Notes: a model not told the origin generated them from the sequence alone. A stretch of DNA of 64,000 nucleotides from Acetobacter estunensis (GCF_019083805.1 NZ_JAHRDV010000004.1:186001-250000); one strand, 5' to 3'; positions 46,794 to 58,028 are shown, counted from the first letter of the stretch. A program made the numbers and translations.

Positions 46794-48509
46794 ATGACGA
46801 CCCAGACGGCGGGCAATGATGCCCTTCTCTCCCAACTGCGCAGCGTGGTGGGCCACGCGCACATCTTCACGAGCGAGGAATCGACTTACCGCTTCACGCA
46901 CGGTTTCCGCTTCGGCGCAGGCAAGGTGCTGGCCGTGGTGCAGCCCGGCTCGCTGATCGAACTGTGGAAAATCGCGCAGGCCTGCGTGGATGCTGACAAG
47001 ATTCTCATCATGCAGGCGGCCAACACCGGCCTGACCGGCGGCTCCACACCTGACGGCAATAATTACGACCGCGATATCGTGCTGGTCAGCACGGTGCGGA
47101 TCGACAAGTCCTTCCTGATCGGTGACGGCAAGCAGGTCGTCTGCCTGCCCGGCGCGCGGCTGTATGAACTGGAAGAAAAGCTGGCGGCTATCGGGCGCGA
47201 GCCGCATTCAGTCATCGGCTCATCCTGTATCGGCGCGTCCGTGCTGGGCGGCGTGAGCAACAACTCGGGCGGTGCGCTGGTGCAACGTGGACCCGCTTAC
47301 ACGGAAATGGCCGTGTTCGGGCAGGTGGGCGCGGACGGCAAGCTGCGGCTGGTCAACCATCTGGGCATCCAGCTTGGCAATGATCCCGAAACCATTCTCA
47401 CACGGTTGGAAGCGGGCGATTTCCCGGCTGCTGACATCGACTGGCATGCCGGACGCGGTCATGATGACAACTACATCACCCATGTGCGTGAAATCGACGC
47501 CGACACACCCGCCCGCTTCAACGCCGACCCGGCCCGCTGGCATGACGCGGCAGGCTGCGCGGGCAAGTTGGTGGTTTTCGCCGTACGCCTCGACACCTTC
47601 GAGGCGCACAAGAACACCTCCGTGTTCTATATCGGCTCCAACAGCACGGATGAACTGGAAGACCTGCGTCGCCATGTGCTGACGGGGTTCGAGGAACTGC
47701 CCATCGCGGGTGAATACATCCACCGCGATGCGTTCAACATTGCCGAGAAATACGGCAAGGACACGTTTGCGGTCATCCGTTATTTCGGCACCAAGTTCCT
47801 GCCGAAGATGTTCGCCATGAAGTCGCGCTTCGACATCTTCGCGCAAAAGTTCAGCTTCCTGCCCGATCATCTGAGTGACCGGATCATGCAGGCGATCAGC
47901 ACCGTGCTGCCACAGCAACTTCCCAAGCGGATGCTGGACTACCGTGACCGCTTCGAGCACCATCTGATGCTCAAGGTCTCAGCCGAACTGGCCGGACCGA
48001 TGCGAGACTATCTCAAGACGTATTTCGGCAAAGCGACCGGCGAGTTTTTTGAATGCACGCCCGATGAAGGCACACGCGCCTTCCTGCACCGCTTCGCCGC
48101 CGCAGGTGCGGCCGTGCGCTACCGCGCGGTGCATCACAAGGAAGCGGAAGACATCGTGGCGCTGGACGTCGCACTGCGCCGCAACGATCGCAACTGGTTC
48201 GAGAAACTTCCCGCCGAAATCGAGAACAAGCTGATCGTGAAGCTCTATTACGGGCATTTCCTGTGCCATGTAATGCATCAGGACTACGTGGTGAAGAAGG
48301 GCTACAACGCCATGGCCGTGGAGCACGAAATGCTGCCCGGTCTGGACGCGCGCGGTGCGCGCTATCCGGCGGAACACAATGTGGGCCATCTCTATCAAGC
48401 GCCCGACAACATGCTCGCGCATTACCGTGAACTGGACCCGTGCAATTGCATGAATCCGGGCATCGGCAAGGCGACCAAGCGCAAGAACTGGGTTGCGGAA
48501 AGCGTCTGA
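46794..48509 (+). CDS. dld: D-lactate dehydrogenase, FAD- and quinone-dependent
   Basis: The 571-residue peripheral membrane flavoenzyme oxidises D-lactate to pyruvate and reduces quinone. The FAD-binding PCMH domain has MQAANTGLTGGSTPDG near residue 75 and GSSCIGASVLGGVSNNSGGALVQRGPAY near 140, followed by the Dld-specific cap and membrane-binding domains and a C-terminal DPCNCMNPGIG. GAGGAAG lies about nine bases before the ATG. It lets this respiratory organism use lactate as electron donor, alongside the ethanol oxidase. Confidence 0.95.
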   Translation: MTTQTAGNDALLSQLRSVVGHAHIFTSEESTYRFTHGFRFGAGKVLAVVQPGSLIELWKIAQACVDADKILIMQAANTGLTGGSTPDGNNYDRDIVLVSTVRIDKSFLIGDGKQVVCLPGARLYELEEKLAAIGREPHSVIGSSCIGASVLGGVSNNSGGALVQRGPAYTEMAVFGQVGADGKLRLVNHLGIQLGNDPETILTRLEAGDFPAADIDWHAGRGHDDNYITHVREIDADTPARFNADPARWHDAAGCAGKLVVFAVRLDTFEAHKNTSVFYIGSNSTDELEDLRRHVLTGFEELPIAGEYIHRDAFNIAEKYGKDTFAVIRYFGTKFLPKMFAMKSRFDIFAQKFSFLPDHLSDRIMQAISTVLPQQLPKRMLDYRDRFEHHLMLKVSAELAGPMRDYLKTYFGKATGEFFECTPDEGTRAFLHRFAAAGAAVRYRAVHHKEAEDIVALDVALRRNDRNWFEKLPAEIENKLIVKLYYGHFLCHVMHQDYVVKKGYNAMAVEHEMLPGLDARGARYPAEHNVGHLYQAPDNMLAHYRELDPCNCMNPGIGKATKRKNWVAESV

Positions 48510-48611
48510 CGCTTCCGTTTTCCATCCGCAGTTGGGAAGGGACCGGGTTCTGCCCGGACCCGGAAGTGATCAATGATCCCTTCGCCCTGCTATTTTAGTA
48601 ATCATTGGTTT

Positions 48612-48631
48612 CCAAAGGCATCGGCCTTTGG
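48612..48631. terminator. Candidate bidirectional terminator between dld and nucleoside hydrolase gene
   Basis: An 8-base stem CCAAAGGC/GCCTTTGG with an ATCG loop lies between two convergent genes. A second stem, CCGGGT/ACCCGG at 48543-48563, lies closer to dld. Neither is followed by a strong T run. Confidence 0.4.
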
Positions 48632-48648
48632 CGGGACAAGAGCAATCC

Positions 48649-49584
48649 TTACAGACGGCCGAGACGATCGATGATGACCTCGTAAGCCGCCTCAACCTCG
48701 CAATGACGCAGGAACAGCACATTGCGCGGCAGATCGGTGATCTGCCACCAGTCCACCACCGTCATGCCCATGGTCAGTTCACTGCCTGTTTCCACACGCA
48801 CATTGACCTCGCGTCCACGATAAAGGTCGGGGCGCAACAGCCACAGCACCGTGTTGGGATCATGTAACGGTCCACCATCGGTGCCGTATTTCGTGGCTTC
48901 GAACCGCTTCTCGAACGCCAGCCAGTCCGCCACCACCGGCCCGATGCGATTGGGAATAGCACGAATGCGCGCAAGCCGGGCGGCGGAGGTGTGCAGAGTG
49001 TGCGTCACGTCCAGCGGCAGCATGGTGATCGGCACACCTGATTCCAGCACGATGGCCGCGGCCTGCGGGTCCACATATATGTTGAATTCGGCACAGGGGG
49101 TGATATTCCCCACCTCCGAGAACGCGCCCGACATGGTGACGATCCGTCCCAGACGAGACCGCAGAGCGGGCTCGCGGGACAGGGCAAGCGCCAGATTGGT
49201 CATGGGGCCGATGGCGCAGACGGTGATCGCCCCCGGCTCGTGCGCCATCACGGTGCGAATCAGGAAATCGACCGCATGTTCAGGGCTGGGTTTTACAGCA
49301 GGAGCAGGAAGATCCGCGCCTTCGAACCCGGTGCGCCCATGCACATGGGTGGCATTGACGGGCGCGCGCAACAACGGTCTGTCGGCTCCCGCATGAACGG
49401 GAATATCCGGTCGTCCCGCCAATTCCACTGTCTTGAGAGCATTGGTGGTGGCCTGTTCCACCCCGACATTGCCCGAAACGGTGGTCACGCCCAGCAGGTC
49501 GATTTCGGGGCTGGCCAGGGCAAGCAGAATGGTCAGGGCGTCGTCCTGACCGGGATCGGTGTCGATGATGATTTTCATCGGCAT
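48649..49584 (-). CDS. Inosine-uridine preferring nucleoside hydrolase family protein
   Basis: The 311-residue product hydrolyses ribonucleosides to base and ribose. The calcium-binding DTDPGQDDA motif is at 8-16, with later conserved GPMTNLALAL and a C-terminal NVRVETGSELTMGMTVVDW segment. Which nucleoside is preferred is not visible. ATG 49584 or 49578 may start it. It lies 12 bases after lexA on the same strand, so it may be read from the lexA promoter. Confidence 0.92.
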   Translation of the reverse strand: MPMKIIIDTDPGQDDALTILLALASPEIDLLGVTTVSGNVGVEQATTNALKTVELAGRPDIPVHAGADRPLLRAPVNATHVHGRTGFEGADLPAPAVKPSPEHAVDFLIRTVMAHEPGAITVCAIGPMTNLALALSREPALRSRLGRIVTMSGAFSEVGNITPCAEFNIYVDPQAAAIVLESGVPITMLPLDVTHTLHTSAARLARIRAIPNRIGPVVADWLAFEKRFEATKYGTDGGPLHDPNTVLWLLRPDLYRGREVNVRVETGSELTMGMTVVDWWQITDLPRNVLFLRHCEVEAAYEVIIDRLGRL

Positions 49585-49596
49585 CGGCCTGCTCTC

Positions 49597-50289
49597 TTAG
49601 TGATAACGGCGCAGAAGACCCACAAGCTGGCCCTGAATCTTGAGCCGCTCCGCCGGGACGATACGGGTCTCATAGGCCGGATTGGCCGCCTCGAGCGCTA
49701 TGGTGTTGCCACGGCGGCGCAGACGCTTGAGCGTAACCTCGGCCTCGTCGATCAGGGCCACGACGATCTTTCCACTCTCGGCTGTGTCCGTTCGGCGGAT
49801 GATGACGGTGTCACCATTGAGAATCCCCGCGTCGATCATGGAGTCACCCGCCACCTCCAGCGCGTAGTGATCGCCCGAGCCCAGCAGAGCCACGGGCACC
49901 TCCACCTGCGCCCCGTCATCACGCAGCGCTTCGATGGGCAGGCCGGCCGCGATGCGGCCATAGAGCGGCAGATGAACGGAAGCCGCAGCCTCTCCCGTAC
50001 GCACACCGGTCAGGCGCTTGGAGAAGTCCCCCCGAATCACGTTGAGCGAGCGCGTGGGCACCGTCTCGTTCTCGACCTCCGGCAACCGCAGCACTTCCAG
50101 CGCACGAGCACGATTGTGACGGCGCTGGATGAAGCCGCGTTCCTCAAGGGCCGAAATCAGACGGTGAATGCCGGATTTCGACTTCAGGCCGAGGGCGTCC
50201 TTCATCTCATCGAAAGAAGGTGAGAAACCCGTCTGTCGCAGATGGGAATCGATGAACAGCAGCAGTTCATGCTGTTTGCGGGTGAGCAT
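49597..50289 (-). CDS. lexA: LexA repressor
   Basis: The 230-residue SOS repressor has an N-terminal winged helix (to about 65) and a self-cleaving C-terminal domain. The cleavage site is Ala115-Gly116 (GRIAAGLP), the catalytic Ser150 is in AGDSMID and Lys188 in VTLKRL. Activated RecA triggers the cleavage. Its own SOS box is 47 bases upstream, so it is autoregulated. Confidence 0.97.
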   Translation of the reverse strand: MLTRKQHELLLFIDSHLRQTGFSPSFDEMKDALGLKSKSGIHRLISALEERGFIQRRHNRARALEVLRLPEVENETVPTRSLNVIRGDFSKRLTGVRTGEAAASVHLPLYGRIAAGLPIEALRDDGAQVEVPVALLGSGDHYALEVAGDSMIDAGILNGDTVIIRRTDTAESGKIVVALIDEAEVTLKRLRRRGNTIALEAANPAYETRIVPAERLKIQGQLVGLLRRYH

Positions 50290-50335
50290 CGACCGGCCCC
50301 CTGTCTCGGTTGGGGATGAGGAAAAACGTTCGTTT

Positions 50336-50350
50336 GTTCTATGTTGGTTC
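50336..50350 (-). promoter_or_regulatory. SOS box (LexA operator) of lexA
   Basis: GTTC-TATGTTG-GTTC is an exact match to the alphaproteobacterial LexA consensus GTTC-N7-GTTC. It lies 47 bases before the lexA start. A further GTTC at 50329-50332 creates a partly overlapping repeat. Confidence 0.85.
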
Positions 50351-50410
50351 CGGTTTCAGGTCAATGTGAGAGATGGGTGCCGCATCCTTTTTACACAAAG
50401 GAGGAGTGGC

Positions 50411-51616
50411 TCAATCCGCGAAAGTCCCGAAACGGATGATCCGACAGACCTCTCCCTTTTGGGCGGCAGCGGCATGCGGTTCACGCAGCACCAGCGCATC
50501 ACAGGCGGCGAGCGGCGCCATCATGGACGAGTCCTGACGTGCGAACGGCGTGGCCAGCAGTGTGCCGTCCGGCTGGCGCACTAGCGTCGCACGCAGATGG
50601 TCTAAACGGCGATCGTTGGCAGGAACGTCACAGCCCAGAACGGCCGGTTCGGTACCATCATCGGACACGATTTCACCCGTCATGGCACGCAGGGCCGGAA
50701 GCACAAAGACCACGCTGCACACAAAGGCCGCCACCGGATTACCGGGCAGACCGATGACGGGGGTGGCACCAAGATGCCCGAACATCAGCGGCTTGCCCGG
50801 ACGCATGGCGATCTTCCAGAAATCCGTCACCAGCCCTTCTTCGCCCAAGGCCGATTTCACCAGATCGTAGTCGCCCACACTGGCCCCACCGATGGTGAGC
50901 AGCAGATCGATGGCGCCCAGACCCGACGTAGCCTCGCGCAGCGACACGGGTGTGTCGCGAGCCACGGGCAGAATCACAGGCTCAGCGCCCGCGCGCCGCA
51001 GGAGGGCGGCGAGCATGAATGCGGCGGACCCAACGATGGAGCCGGGCGGCGGCGTCTCGCCGGGCAGCACAATCTCATCGCCCGTGCTGAGAATGGCCAC
51101 GCGCGGACGACGGCGCACCGTAAGCCACGGGCAATTTCCCGCCGCCGCCAGTCCTATGTCACGAGCGCTCAACCGTCTGCCCGCTGGCACCAGGATCTGT
51201 CCCTTCACGAAATCCAGCCCCTGCGGGCGGATGAAGCGTCCGGCCGTCACGCCTTCCGTGACCGTGATCCGCTCGCCCGCGCGGATGGTGTTTTCCTGAA
51301 TGAGCACACTGTCTGCCCCGGCGGGGATCGCACTGCCGGTAAAAATCCGCAGGCAGGTGCCGTCTGTCACGCTCAGACCGGAGGGATGGCCCGCCGGCGC
51401 CTCCCCGATTACCCGCAGCGTTGCACCAGTCGTGGCATCGGCGGTGCGCACGGCATAGCCATCCATGGCGGAGACAGCGACGGGCGGATTGGAAAGGCAC
51501 GCAAGGACAGGTGCCGCGCAGATACGTCCCGTCGCGTCCATGAGCGAGACCGTTTCAATGCCAAGGGGCGCGATAGTGGACAGGATTCGCGTGAGGGCTT
51601 CCGAAACCTCGATCAT
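50411..51616 (-). CDS. moeA: Molybdopterin molybdenumtransferase MoeA
   Basis: The 401-residue product inserts molybdate into adenylylated molybdopterin. It has the N-terminal MDGYAVR motif near residue 51, the [14 protein letters not shown] block, the STGDEI segment and GGASVGDYD of the MogA-like domain, then GLPGNPVAA. Start ATG 51616 has GAAAGG upstream. It is isolated from other moa/mob genes here and diverges from rpmG. Confidence 0.95.
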   Translation of the reverse strand: MIEVSEALTRILSTIAPLGIETVSLMDATGRICAAPVLACLSNPPVAVSAMDGYAVRTADATTGATLRVIGEAPAGHPSGLSVTDGTCLRIFTGSAIPAGADSVLIQENTIRAGERITVTEGVTAGRFIRPQGLDFVKGQILVPAGRRLSARDIGLAAAGNCPWLTVRRRPRVAILSTGDEIVLPGETPPPGSIVGSAAFMLAALLRRAGAEPVILPVARDTPVSLREATSGLGAIDLLLTIGGASVGDYDLVKSALGEEGLVTDFWKIAMRPGKPLMFGHLGATPVIGLPGNPVAAFVCSVVFVLPALRAMTGEIVSDDGTEPAVLGCDVPANDRRLDHLRATLVRQPDGTLLATPFARQDSSMMAPLAACDALVLREPHAAAAQKGEVCRIIRFGTFAD

Positions 51617-51776
51617 AAGCGGCCTTTCGACATTAATTTCGGGGTCTGTCGCCCTTTCCGGCAAGGGAAAGCTTGACCAGACGGCCCCAGATGCGCAATT
51701 TGCGCCGAACTTGAACCACGGCCGCGATCAGGGGTGCAAATCCGGACCTGCGGTCAGGCACGATTCCGAGGATCTC

Positions 51777-51944
51777 ATGGCAAAGACCAACGTCATCCAG
51801 ATCCGGCTCGTCTCCTCCGCGGACACCGGATATTTCTACGTCACCAAGAAGAACGCACGTGCGCACACGGGCAAGATGGAACTCAAGAAGTACGACCCCG
51901 TCGCGCGCAAGCACGTCGTCTTTCGTGAGGCGAAGATCAAATAA
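51777..51944 (+). CDS. rpmG: 50S ribosomal protein L33
   Basis: The 55-residue protein [20 protein letters not shown]... [19 protein letters not shown] is a full-length L33 without zinc cysteines. GAGGAT lies four bases before ATG 51777. It is a single-gene unit followed by a very strong terminator. Confidence 0.97.
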   Translation: MAKTNVIQIRLVSSADTGYFYVTKKNARAHTGKMELKKYDPVARKHVVFREAKIK

Positions 51945-51969
51945 GCTGCGCGGTTCCGCGTAAGCCAAG

Positions 51970-52005
51970 AAAAAGGCGCTGTCCCGATGGGACAGCGCCT
52001 TTTTC
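51970..52005. terminator. Bidirectional terminator between rpmG and ftsB
   Basis: A 16-base perfect stem AAAAAGGCGCTGTCCC/GGGACAGCGCCTTTTT with a three-base loop. It has T5 on the right and A5 on the left, so it can end both the plus-strand rpmG and the minus-strand ftsB transcript. Confidence 0.95.
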
Positions 52006-52027
52006 GTATCCAGCGAACGGAACGTCT

Positions 52028-52357
52028 TCAGTAAAGCTGGTCGTGCTTGTCGTACGGCACGACAATGTCGTTGGGGTTGGCAAGATTGAGCATCGCCCGT
52101 GCCCGTTCATCGAGAATATCCCCGTTCAGGGAGCTTTCACTCAGCCCCGCCACACGCCGGCGCCACGCCGCCTGTTCCTGCACGGCATTGGACTGAGACT
52201 GCCGGGCCTCGTCCAGAAGTGCCAGCTGCTGGGTATAGGCGCGCATGCCATGATCACCCTGCGTGACCTGCCACCCAAAATACCCGGTAAGAGCGAGAAA
52301 AAGAGAAGGAGGAAGAACCGCGTTTGCGGCGCGTCGGAACATGCGGCCCAGCTGCAT
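52028..52357 (-). CDS. ftsB: Septum formation initiator (FtsB/DivIC) family protein
   Basis: The 109-residue protein has one membrane helix (about 15-32) followed by a coiled coil (about 35-75) and a short C-terminal globular part with LNLANPNDIVVPY, as in FtsB/DivIC. FtsB joins FtsL and FtsQ in the divisome. It lies downstream of eno, a conserved neighbour in many proteobacteria. The gene symbol rests on fold and context because the sequence family is loose. Confidence 0.85.
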   Translation of the reverse strand: MQLGRMFRRAANAVLPPSLFLALTGYFGWQVTQGDHGMRAYTQQLALLDEARQSQSNAVQEQAAWRRRVAGLSESSLNGDILDERARAMLNLANPNDIVVPYDKHDQLY

Positions 52358-52498
52358 TGCGATTCGAAACCTCCAGGGGACAAGACTAAACAGGTGTTGA
52401 AGCCTGTCTCCAAACGTATCGCAAGATGTGGCTTAAAAAAGGCACAACGAACAATCAACGGAACTTTCCGTCATCGTGATGGATCGCGGCAACAGACG

Positions 52499-52523
52499 CT
52501 GTCCTCCCAATGAGAGAGGACAG
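52499..52523 (-). terminator. Hairpin after eno
   Basis: CTGTCCTC pairs with GAGGACAG around a nine-base loop, 12 bases past the eno stop. There is no T run, so it may attenuate rather than stop transcription into ftsB. Confidence 0.4.
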
Positions 52524-52534
52524 AGCGGGAAATC

Positions 52535-53881
<1,347 letters not shown>

Positions 53882-54006
53882 TTAGAGGGACCGCCACAAG
53901 AGGTTGTCAACCGGAAATCCCCGCGCGTTTTCGAACCACACGAACTCTTTCCCGTTGAAGACGCACGCCGCTTGCTCTGTCGGCCATCAAGAGAGGGAGA
54001 AACGTC

Positions 54007-55146
54007 ATGTCGCCTCGTCTGGGTCGCCGGGAGATCATGGGAGGCGTCATCGGCCTCGCCATGGGTGCTCGCACGGCCATGGCCACAGATTCGCGCTGCC
54101 TGACCGTAGCGGCGCGCGCGCCCACCCTGTGCAGCGCTGCCGCCGTGACGCCGGAGGGCGTTCTGTTTCTCGGCCTTCCCCGCTTTCCCGGCATGGAATC
54201 GTCCATGTCGGTGGCGCAGGTGCTCAGCGACGGCACGCTGCGCCCCTTTCCCGGCAAGGGCTGGAACGACTGGAAGCCGGGAGACGATGGCACCCATGCC
54301 TTTGTCATGGTCAACACCATTCACATTTTCCGTGACGGCACATTATGGGTCGTGGATCAGGGCGCCCCACCCGGCCAGACACCGCAACCGGGCGCGCAGA
54401 AGCTGGTGCAGATCGACCCGCGCACCGGCACTGTTCGGAACATCCTCCGTTTTCCTCCGCGCATCATGCCCCCCGGCGCCCAGTTCAATGATCTGCGTAT
54501 CCACGGCAATTTTCTGTTTGTGACCGACAGCGGTCTGGGAGGCGTGATCATCTACGATTTCATGACAGGCGGAATGCTTCGTCGGCTGTCAGGACAGGCG
54601 GTGATGCGCAATGATGAGAAGTATCTGCACCGTGGTCTTGGCGGCCGTATCCTGCGCGATGACACCGGGAAGCGGCCACAGGTGCAAAGCGATATGCTTG
54701 AGGTGGACGCGGCCGGAAAATGGTTCTGGTTTTCCGTGCCCGCCGGACCGCTGAAACGGATTGCGGTCAATGCGCTGCTGGATACACGCCGGAGCGACGC
54801 CAGTGTCGTCCGCGATGTGCGCGTGGTGAAGGACATCCCGAGCATCGGGGGCACCTGCATCGACACGCACGACAATATCTATCTTTCCGATGCCGAGCAT
54901 GGTCGTATCACCGTCCTCGCCCCCGATGGTCATGAGGAAATTCTGGTCACGGACCCGCGCCTGATTTCACCGGATGCGCTCTTCATCGACCGCAATCGCA
55001 CGCTGTATGTGCCCTGCTCGCAGATCGAGCGGCTGGCCATGTTCAATGAAGGGCATGACGCGACCGAAGCACCATTTCTCGTGCTGAAAATGCATCTGCC
55101 CACGCAACAGGGCCGCATTGCACTTGGAGGAGCCGTGGAAGGATGA
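54007..55146 (+). CDS. Secreted major royal jelly protein (MRJP/Yellow)-family protein
   Basis: The 379-residue product begins with a signal peptide whose GRREIMGGVIGLAMG resembles a twin-arginine signal, cleaved near AMA27. The rest is a beta-propeller with DLRIHGNFLFVTDSGLGGVIIYD, a hallmark of the MRJP/Yellow family, and later GGTCIDTHDNIYLSDAEHGRI strand repeats. Bacterial members are scattered and their role is unknown. The next gene overlaps by four bases (ATGA), tying it to a secreted hydrolase. It diverges from eno. Confidence 0.85.
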   Translation: MSPRLGRREIMGGVIGLAMGARTAMATDSRCLTVAARAPTLCSAAAVTPEGVLFLGLPRFPGMESSMSVAQVLSDGTLRPFPGKGWNDWKPGDDGTHAFVMVNTIHIFRDGTLWVVDQGAPPGQTPQPGAQKLVQIDPRTGTVRNILRFPPRIMPPGAQFNDLRIHGNFLFVTDSGLGGVIIYDFMTGGMLRRLSGQAVMRNDEKYLHRGLGGRILRDDTGKRPQVQSDMLEVDAAGKWFWFSVPAGPLKRIAVNALLDTRRSDASVVRDVRVVKDIPSIGGTCIDTHDNIYLSDAEHGRITVLAPDGHEEILVTDPRLISPDALFIDRNRTLYVPCSQIERLAMFNEGHDATEAPFLVLKMHLPTQQGRIALGGAVEG

Positions 55147-56144
55147 AGTGGGTTTCACGCTTTCTGTGCATCACGGCGCTTGTTCTGGGTGGACGCGCCC
55201 TTGCCACCGAAGCGCCGGTTTATGGCCCGCGTCTGGAAGGCTTTGCCTCTCCATGGCCACTGAAAACCTATCGCTTTTCGTCCCAGCGCCAGATGGTGGA
55301 GATGAACTACATGGATGTGCGTCCGGCGCATCCAAATGGTCGAGTGGCTATGCTGCTACACGGCAAGAATTTCTGCGCAGCGACTTGGGAGACGACCATC
55401 CGCGCGCTCGTGCGGGCAGGCTGGCGCGTGATCGCACCCGATCAGATTGGCTTCTGCACATCATCCAAACCCGACAACTATCAGTTTTCCTTCGCGCAGC
55501 TTGCCACCAACACACATGACCTTCTGCTCTCACTGGACGTCGAGCATCCTGTTCTGATCGGTCATTCGACAGGCGGGATGCTGGCTGTCCGATATGCACT
55601 GATGTTCCCGCGAGACGTGCAGCAGCTTGTACTGGTCGATCCGGTCGGGCTGGAGAACTGGCAGGCGAAGGGTGTGCCTTATCGCACGATTGATGAGTGG
55701 TATGCCGGTGAGCGAGGCAAAACAGCCGACGCCATCCGCGCCTATGAGCGCCGCGTCTATTACGACGGGAAATGGAATCCGGCATGGGAGAGATGGGTGC
55801 AAATGCTGGCGGGCATGTATCGTAGTCCTGAGGGGGACGCCGTGGCATGGAACTCTGCGCGCCTCTACGACATGATTTTCACGCAACCTGTGGTGCAGGA
55901 GTTTCCCAACCTGCATGTGCCGACAGTGCTGATGATCGGTGATCGCGACATCACCGCGATTGGCGCCGAGGGAGCGCCGCCGGACGTACGGGCGCAACTC
56001 GGGCACTACCCCGAGTTGGGACGCGCAGCTGTTGCCGCCATTCCCAGAGCGCGACTGGTGGAGTTTCCTACTCTTGGCCATGCGCCGCAGATACAGGATC
56101 CGGCGGTGTTTCATGCGCGCCTGTTCGAGATACTGGAGCACTGA
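55143..56144 (+). CDS. Secreted alpha/beta hydrolase
   Basis: The 333-residue product has a signal peptide (cleaved near ALATEA, about 22) and an alpha/beta-hydrolase core. The oxyanion loop is HGKNF at 73-77, the nucleophile Ser142 lies in GHSTGG, the acid is probably Asp in IGDRDITA, and the His is in TLGHAPQ near the C-terminus. The substrate is unknown; relatives include esterases and haloalkane- or epoxide-type hydrolases. The ATG overlaps the stop of the MRJP gene, so the two are co-translated. Confidence 0.88.
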   Translation: MKWVSRFLCITALVLGGRALATEAPVYGPRLEGFASPWPLKTYRFSSQRQMVEMNYMDVRPAHPNGRVAMLLHGKNFCAATWETTIRALVRAGWRVIAPDQIGFCTSSKPDNYQFSFAQLATNTHDLLLSLDVEHPVLIGHSTGGMLAVRYALMFPRDVQQLVLVDPVGLENWQAKGVPYRTIDEWYAGERGKTADAIRAYERRVYYDGKWNPAWERWVQMLAGMYRSPEGDAVAWNSARLYDMIFTQPVVQEFPNLHVPTVLMIGDRDITAIGAEGAPPDVRAQLGHYPELGRAAVAAIPRARLVEFPTLGHAPQIQDPAVFHARLFEILEH

Positions 56145-56221
56145 GAACGGCCTGTTCCTTTTAAAGCGGAAAAAGGCCAAGAAAGGACTTTCAGGCTTCA
56201 CCGAAAGGATCCCCATCCATC

Positions 56222-57190
56222 ATGACAATGTCGCCATCGCGTGTGGCCGTGGTGGCCGAGGATCTGGCGGGGATGCGCTCGCAGGCGTTCGGACTGGCAG
56301 AGTACCTGGCGCTCCCTTCCCGGTTTCATGCTGTGCAGCCAAGCGGACTGATGCGATACCTGCCCTCACGTCTGTGGACCGCCCCTTTGCGCGCTCTTTC
56401 TGAAACACCACGGCTGGAGCCGTCCGAGCTTGTGTTCAGCGTGGCGGGAAAAGGCGGTGCGGTCGGAGCAGCACTCCGTCGGCAGCAGCACAGAGTGGTG
56501 CAAATCCAGAACCCCCGCATGCCCTTGAACCGCTTTGATCTCGTGATCGCCAACTATCATGACGAGATTAGCGGGCCCAATGTGCTGCTTGGCCGGACGG
56601 CCCTGCACGGCCTGACTCCACAAAAGCTCGCGCAGGCTCATCAGGAATGGAGTGGAAAGTTGCGTTCGACTTTCGGTCGACCGCTACTCGCCGCTCTTAT
56701 TGGGGGAGCGAACGGACGCTTTCGGTTCGATCCAGAGGACGCTTCCCGTTTTGCGCAACATCTCGTACGGGCTGCACGCAAGGTAGATGCCGATCTGTTT
56801 GTCACTACCTCACGTCGAACAGGCACAGTCCAGACAAATGTATTGCGTAAAGCCGTGGAACATTCAGGAGGTACTCTCTGGAGCGCGGGCGAGAACAACC
56901 CCTATCGCGGACTGATTGCCTGCGCTGACTGGTTGGTGGTGACGGCAGACAGCGTGTCGATGGTCTCGGAAGCCGTCGCCGGACCCGCACCTGTGTATGT
57001 ACAGACGCTTGAGGGAAAGTCCCGCAGGATCGGTCTGTTTCTCGAAACACTACGCGAATGCGGACGTATTCGTTACTTTGAAAACGATTTGGAACACTGG
57101 GACGTTACGCCGCTGGACGACACTCCGATGCTCGCACGCGACATGTGTCAACGTCTGGGATTGAGGCATTTGTTGCGTGACGATATTTGA
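56222..57190 (+). CDS. ELM1/DUF1022-family protein
   Basis: The 322-residue product matches the ELM1/GtrOC1 family (mitochondrial fission protein ELM1-like), including VIANYHDEISGPNVLL, LLAALIGGANGRFRF and VVTADSVSMVSEAVA. The fold resembles GT-B glycosyltransferases, and bacterial members are often near envelope genes. The enzymatic role is unproven. GAAAGGA precedes the ATG. It follows the secreted hydrolase by 77 bases and may share its transcript. Confidence 0.85.
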   Translation: MTMSPSRVAVVAEDLAGMRSQAFGLAEYLALPSRFHAVQPSGLMRYLPSRLWTAPLRALSETPRLEPSELVFSVAGKGGAVGAALRRQQHRVVQIQNPRMPLNRFDLVIANYHDEISGPNVLLGRTALHGLTPQKLAQAHQEWSGKLRSTFGRPLLAALIGGANGRFRFDPEDASRFAQHLVRAARKVDADLFVTTSRRTGTVQTNVLRKAVEHSGGTLWSAGENNPYRGLIACADWLVVTADSVSMVSEAVAGPAPVYVQTLEGKSRRIGLFLETLRECGRIRYFENDLEHWDVTPLDDTPMLARDMCQRLGLRHLLRDDI

Positions 57191-57241
57191 GGAGAAGTGA
57201 CCGGAGCCGTCAAGCTCAAGTCATAAAAATGGCTTATACCA

Positions 57242-57805
57242 TCATGATAGAAACGGCTTTCCTTCATGCGCCACCAGAAGATCGTGCAGATCGGTCGCAT
57301 GGTCTTCCTCATCGGCAAGAAAGCCTTCCAACATGATACGTGTTGTCGGATCGTTGTCACCGAAATAACGGATCAGTTCCTGATAATGTTCGATAACGAT
57401 GCGTTCGGCAATCAGATCCTGCTTGACCATTTCGACAAGATTTCCGCCATCTCCGTATTCGGTGGCCGAACGTGTAGCCAGCCCTTCCGGGTTGAAATTC
57501 GGTACGCCGCCAAGCTGATCAATGCGCTGAGCCGCCGCCAACATATGTTTGCGCTCGGATGCGGCGTGCTCCGCAAACTCTGCTCCAACACTTTCGCTTG
57601 TCAGGCCCTCAACGGAAATCGAATGCATCGTATAACGCAGGACACAGACAAGTTCAGTCGCCACAACAGCTTGTAGTAATTCGACTGTCTTCTTCACATC
57701 ACCCTTGTAAGAGGGCATCACCGCACCATCGTCGAGGGATTTTTTCGCCCGCTCGCGCAGTGTTTTCACATCCGACAGAAAGGCGTTGGCAGTATCGGTT
57801 GGCAT
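57242..57805 (-). CDS. Ferritin-like diiron protein (bacterioferritin/Dps-type)
   Basis: The 187-residue four-helix protein has diiron ligands Glu51 (ATELVC), Glu84 and His87 (ASERKHM), a further Glu in AERIVIEHYQE (134/139), and Glu166 with His169 (DEEDHATD). It therefore probably binds two irons and stores iron or detoxifies peroxide. AGAGGAAAC precedes the ATG. It is transcribed away from an AT-rich control region and lies just upstream of the methylated-amine cluster. Confidence 0.85.
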   Translation of the reverse strand: MPTDTANAFLSDVKTLRERAKKSLDDGAVMPSYKGDVKKTVELLQAVVATELVCVLRYTMHSISVEGLTSESVGAEFAEHAASERKHMLAAAQRIDQLGGVPNFNPEGLATRSATEYGDGGNLVEMVKQDLIAERIVIEHYQELIRYFGDNDPTTRIMLEGFLADEEDHATDLHDLLVAHEGKPFLS

Positions 57806-58028
57806 ATTAAGTTTCCTCTTGATTGAGCGGATATATTTGTAACGTCAGGATGTCGAAAGGTTGCATGCAGAATGAGAGAAATTCCCACATGCAAATGATT
57901 TTTATTATAAACAATAAAATATTGCATATTTTTAGCTGATTTTGATCCAGATACTTAAGTATTAATTGGACCTCAAATCATTCCTGCCAGTTCCAAGGCT
58001 TAGCTTTCATCCGGAGACGGCGGGTTTT
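57806..58028. other. AT-rich intergenic region
   Basis: This 223-base stretch is far more AT-rich than the window average. It holds the ferritin promoter region, with TATATC near the gene and an AT-rich block at 57890-57940 (TGCAAATGATTTTTATTATAA) that loosely resembles a Fur/Irr operator. No gene is visible. It marks the boundary of the AT-richer methylated-amine region. Confidence 0.4.

Noticed and set aside
57890-57945. Possible Fur/Irr operator before the ferritin-like gene
   Set aside because: AT-richness alone gives partial matches; no clear consensus, so only mentioned in the intergenic entry.
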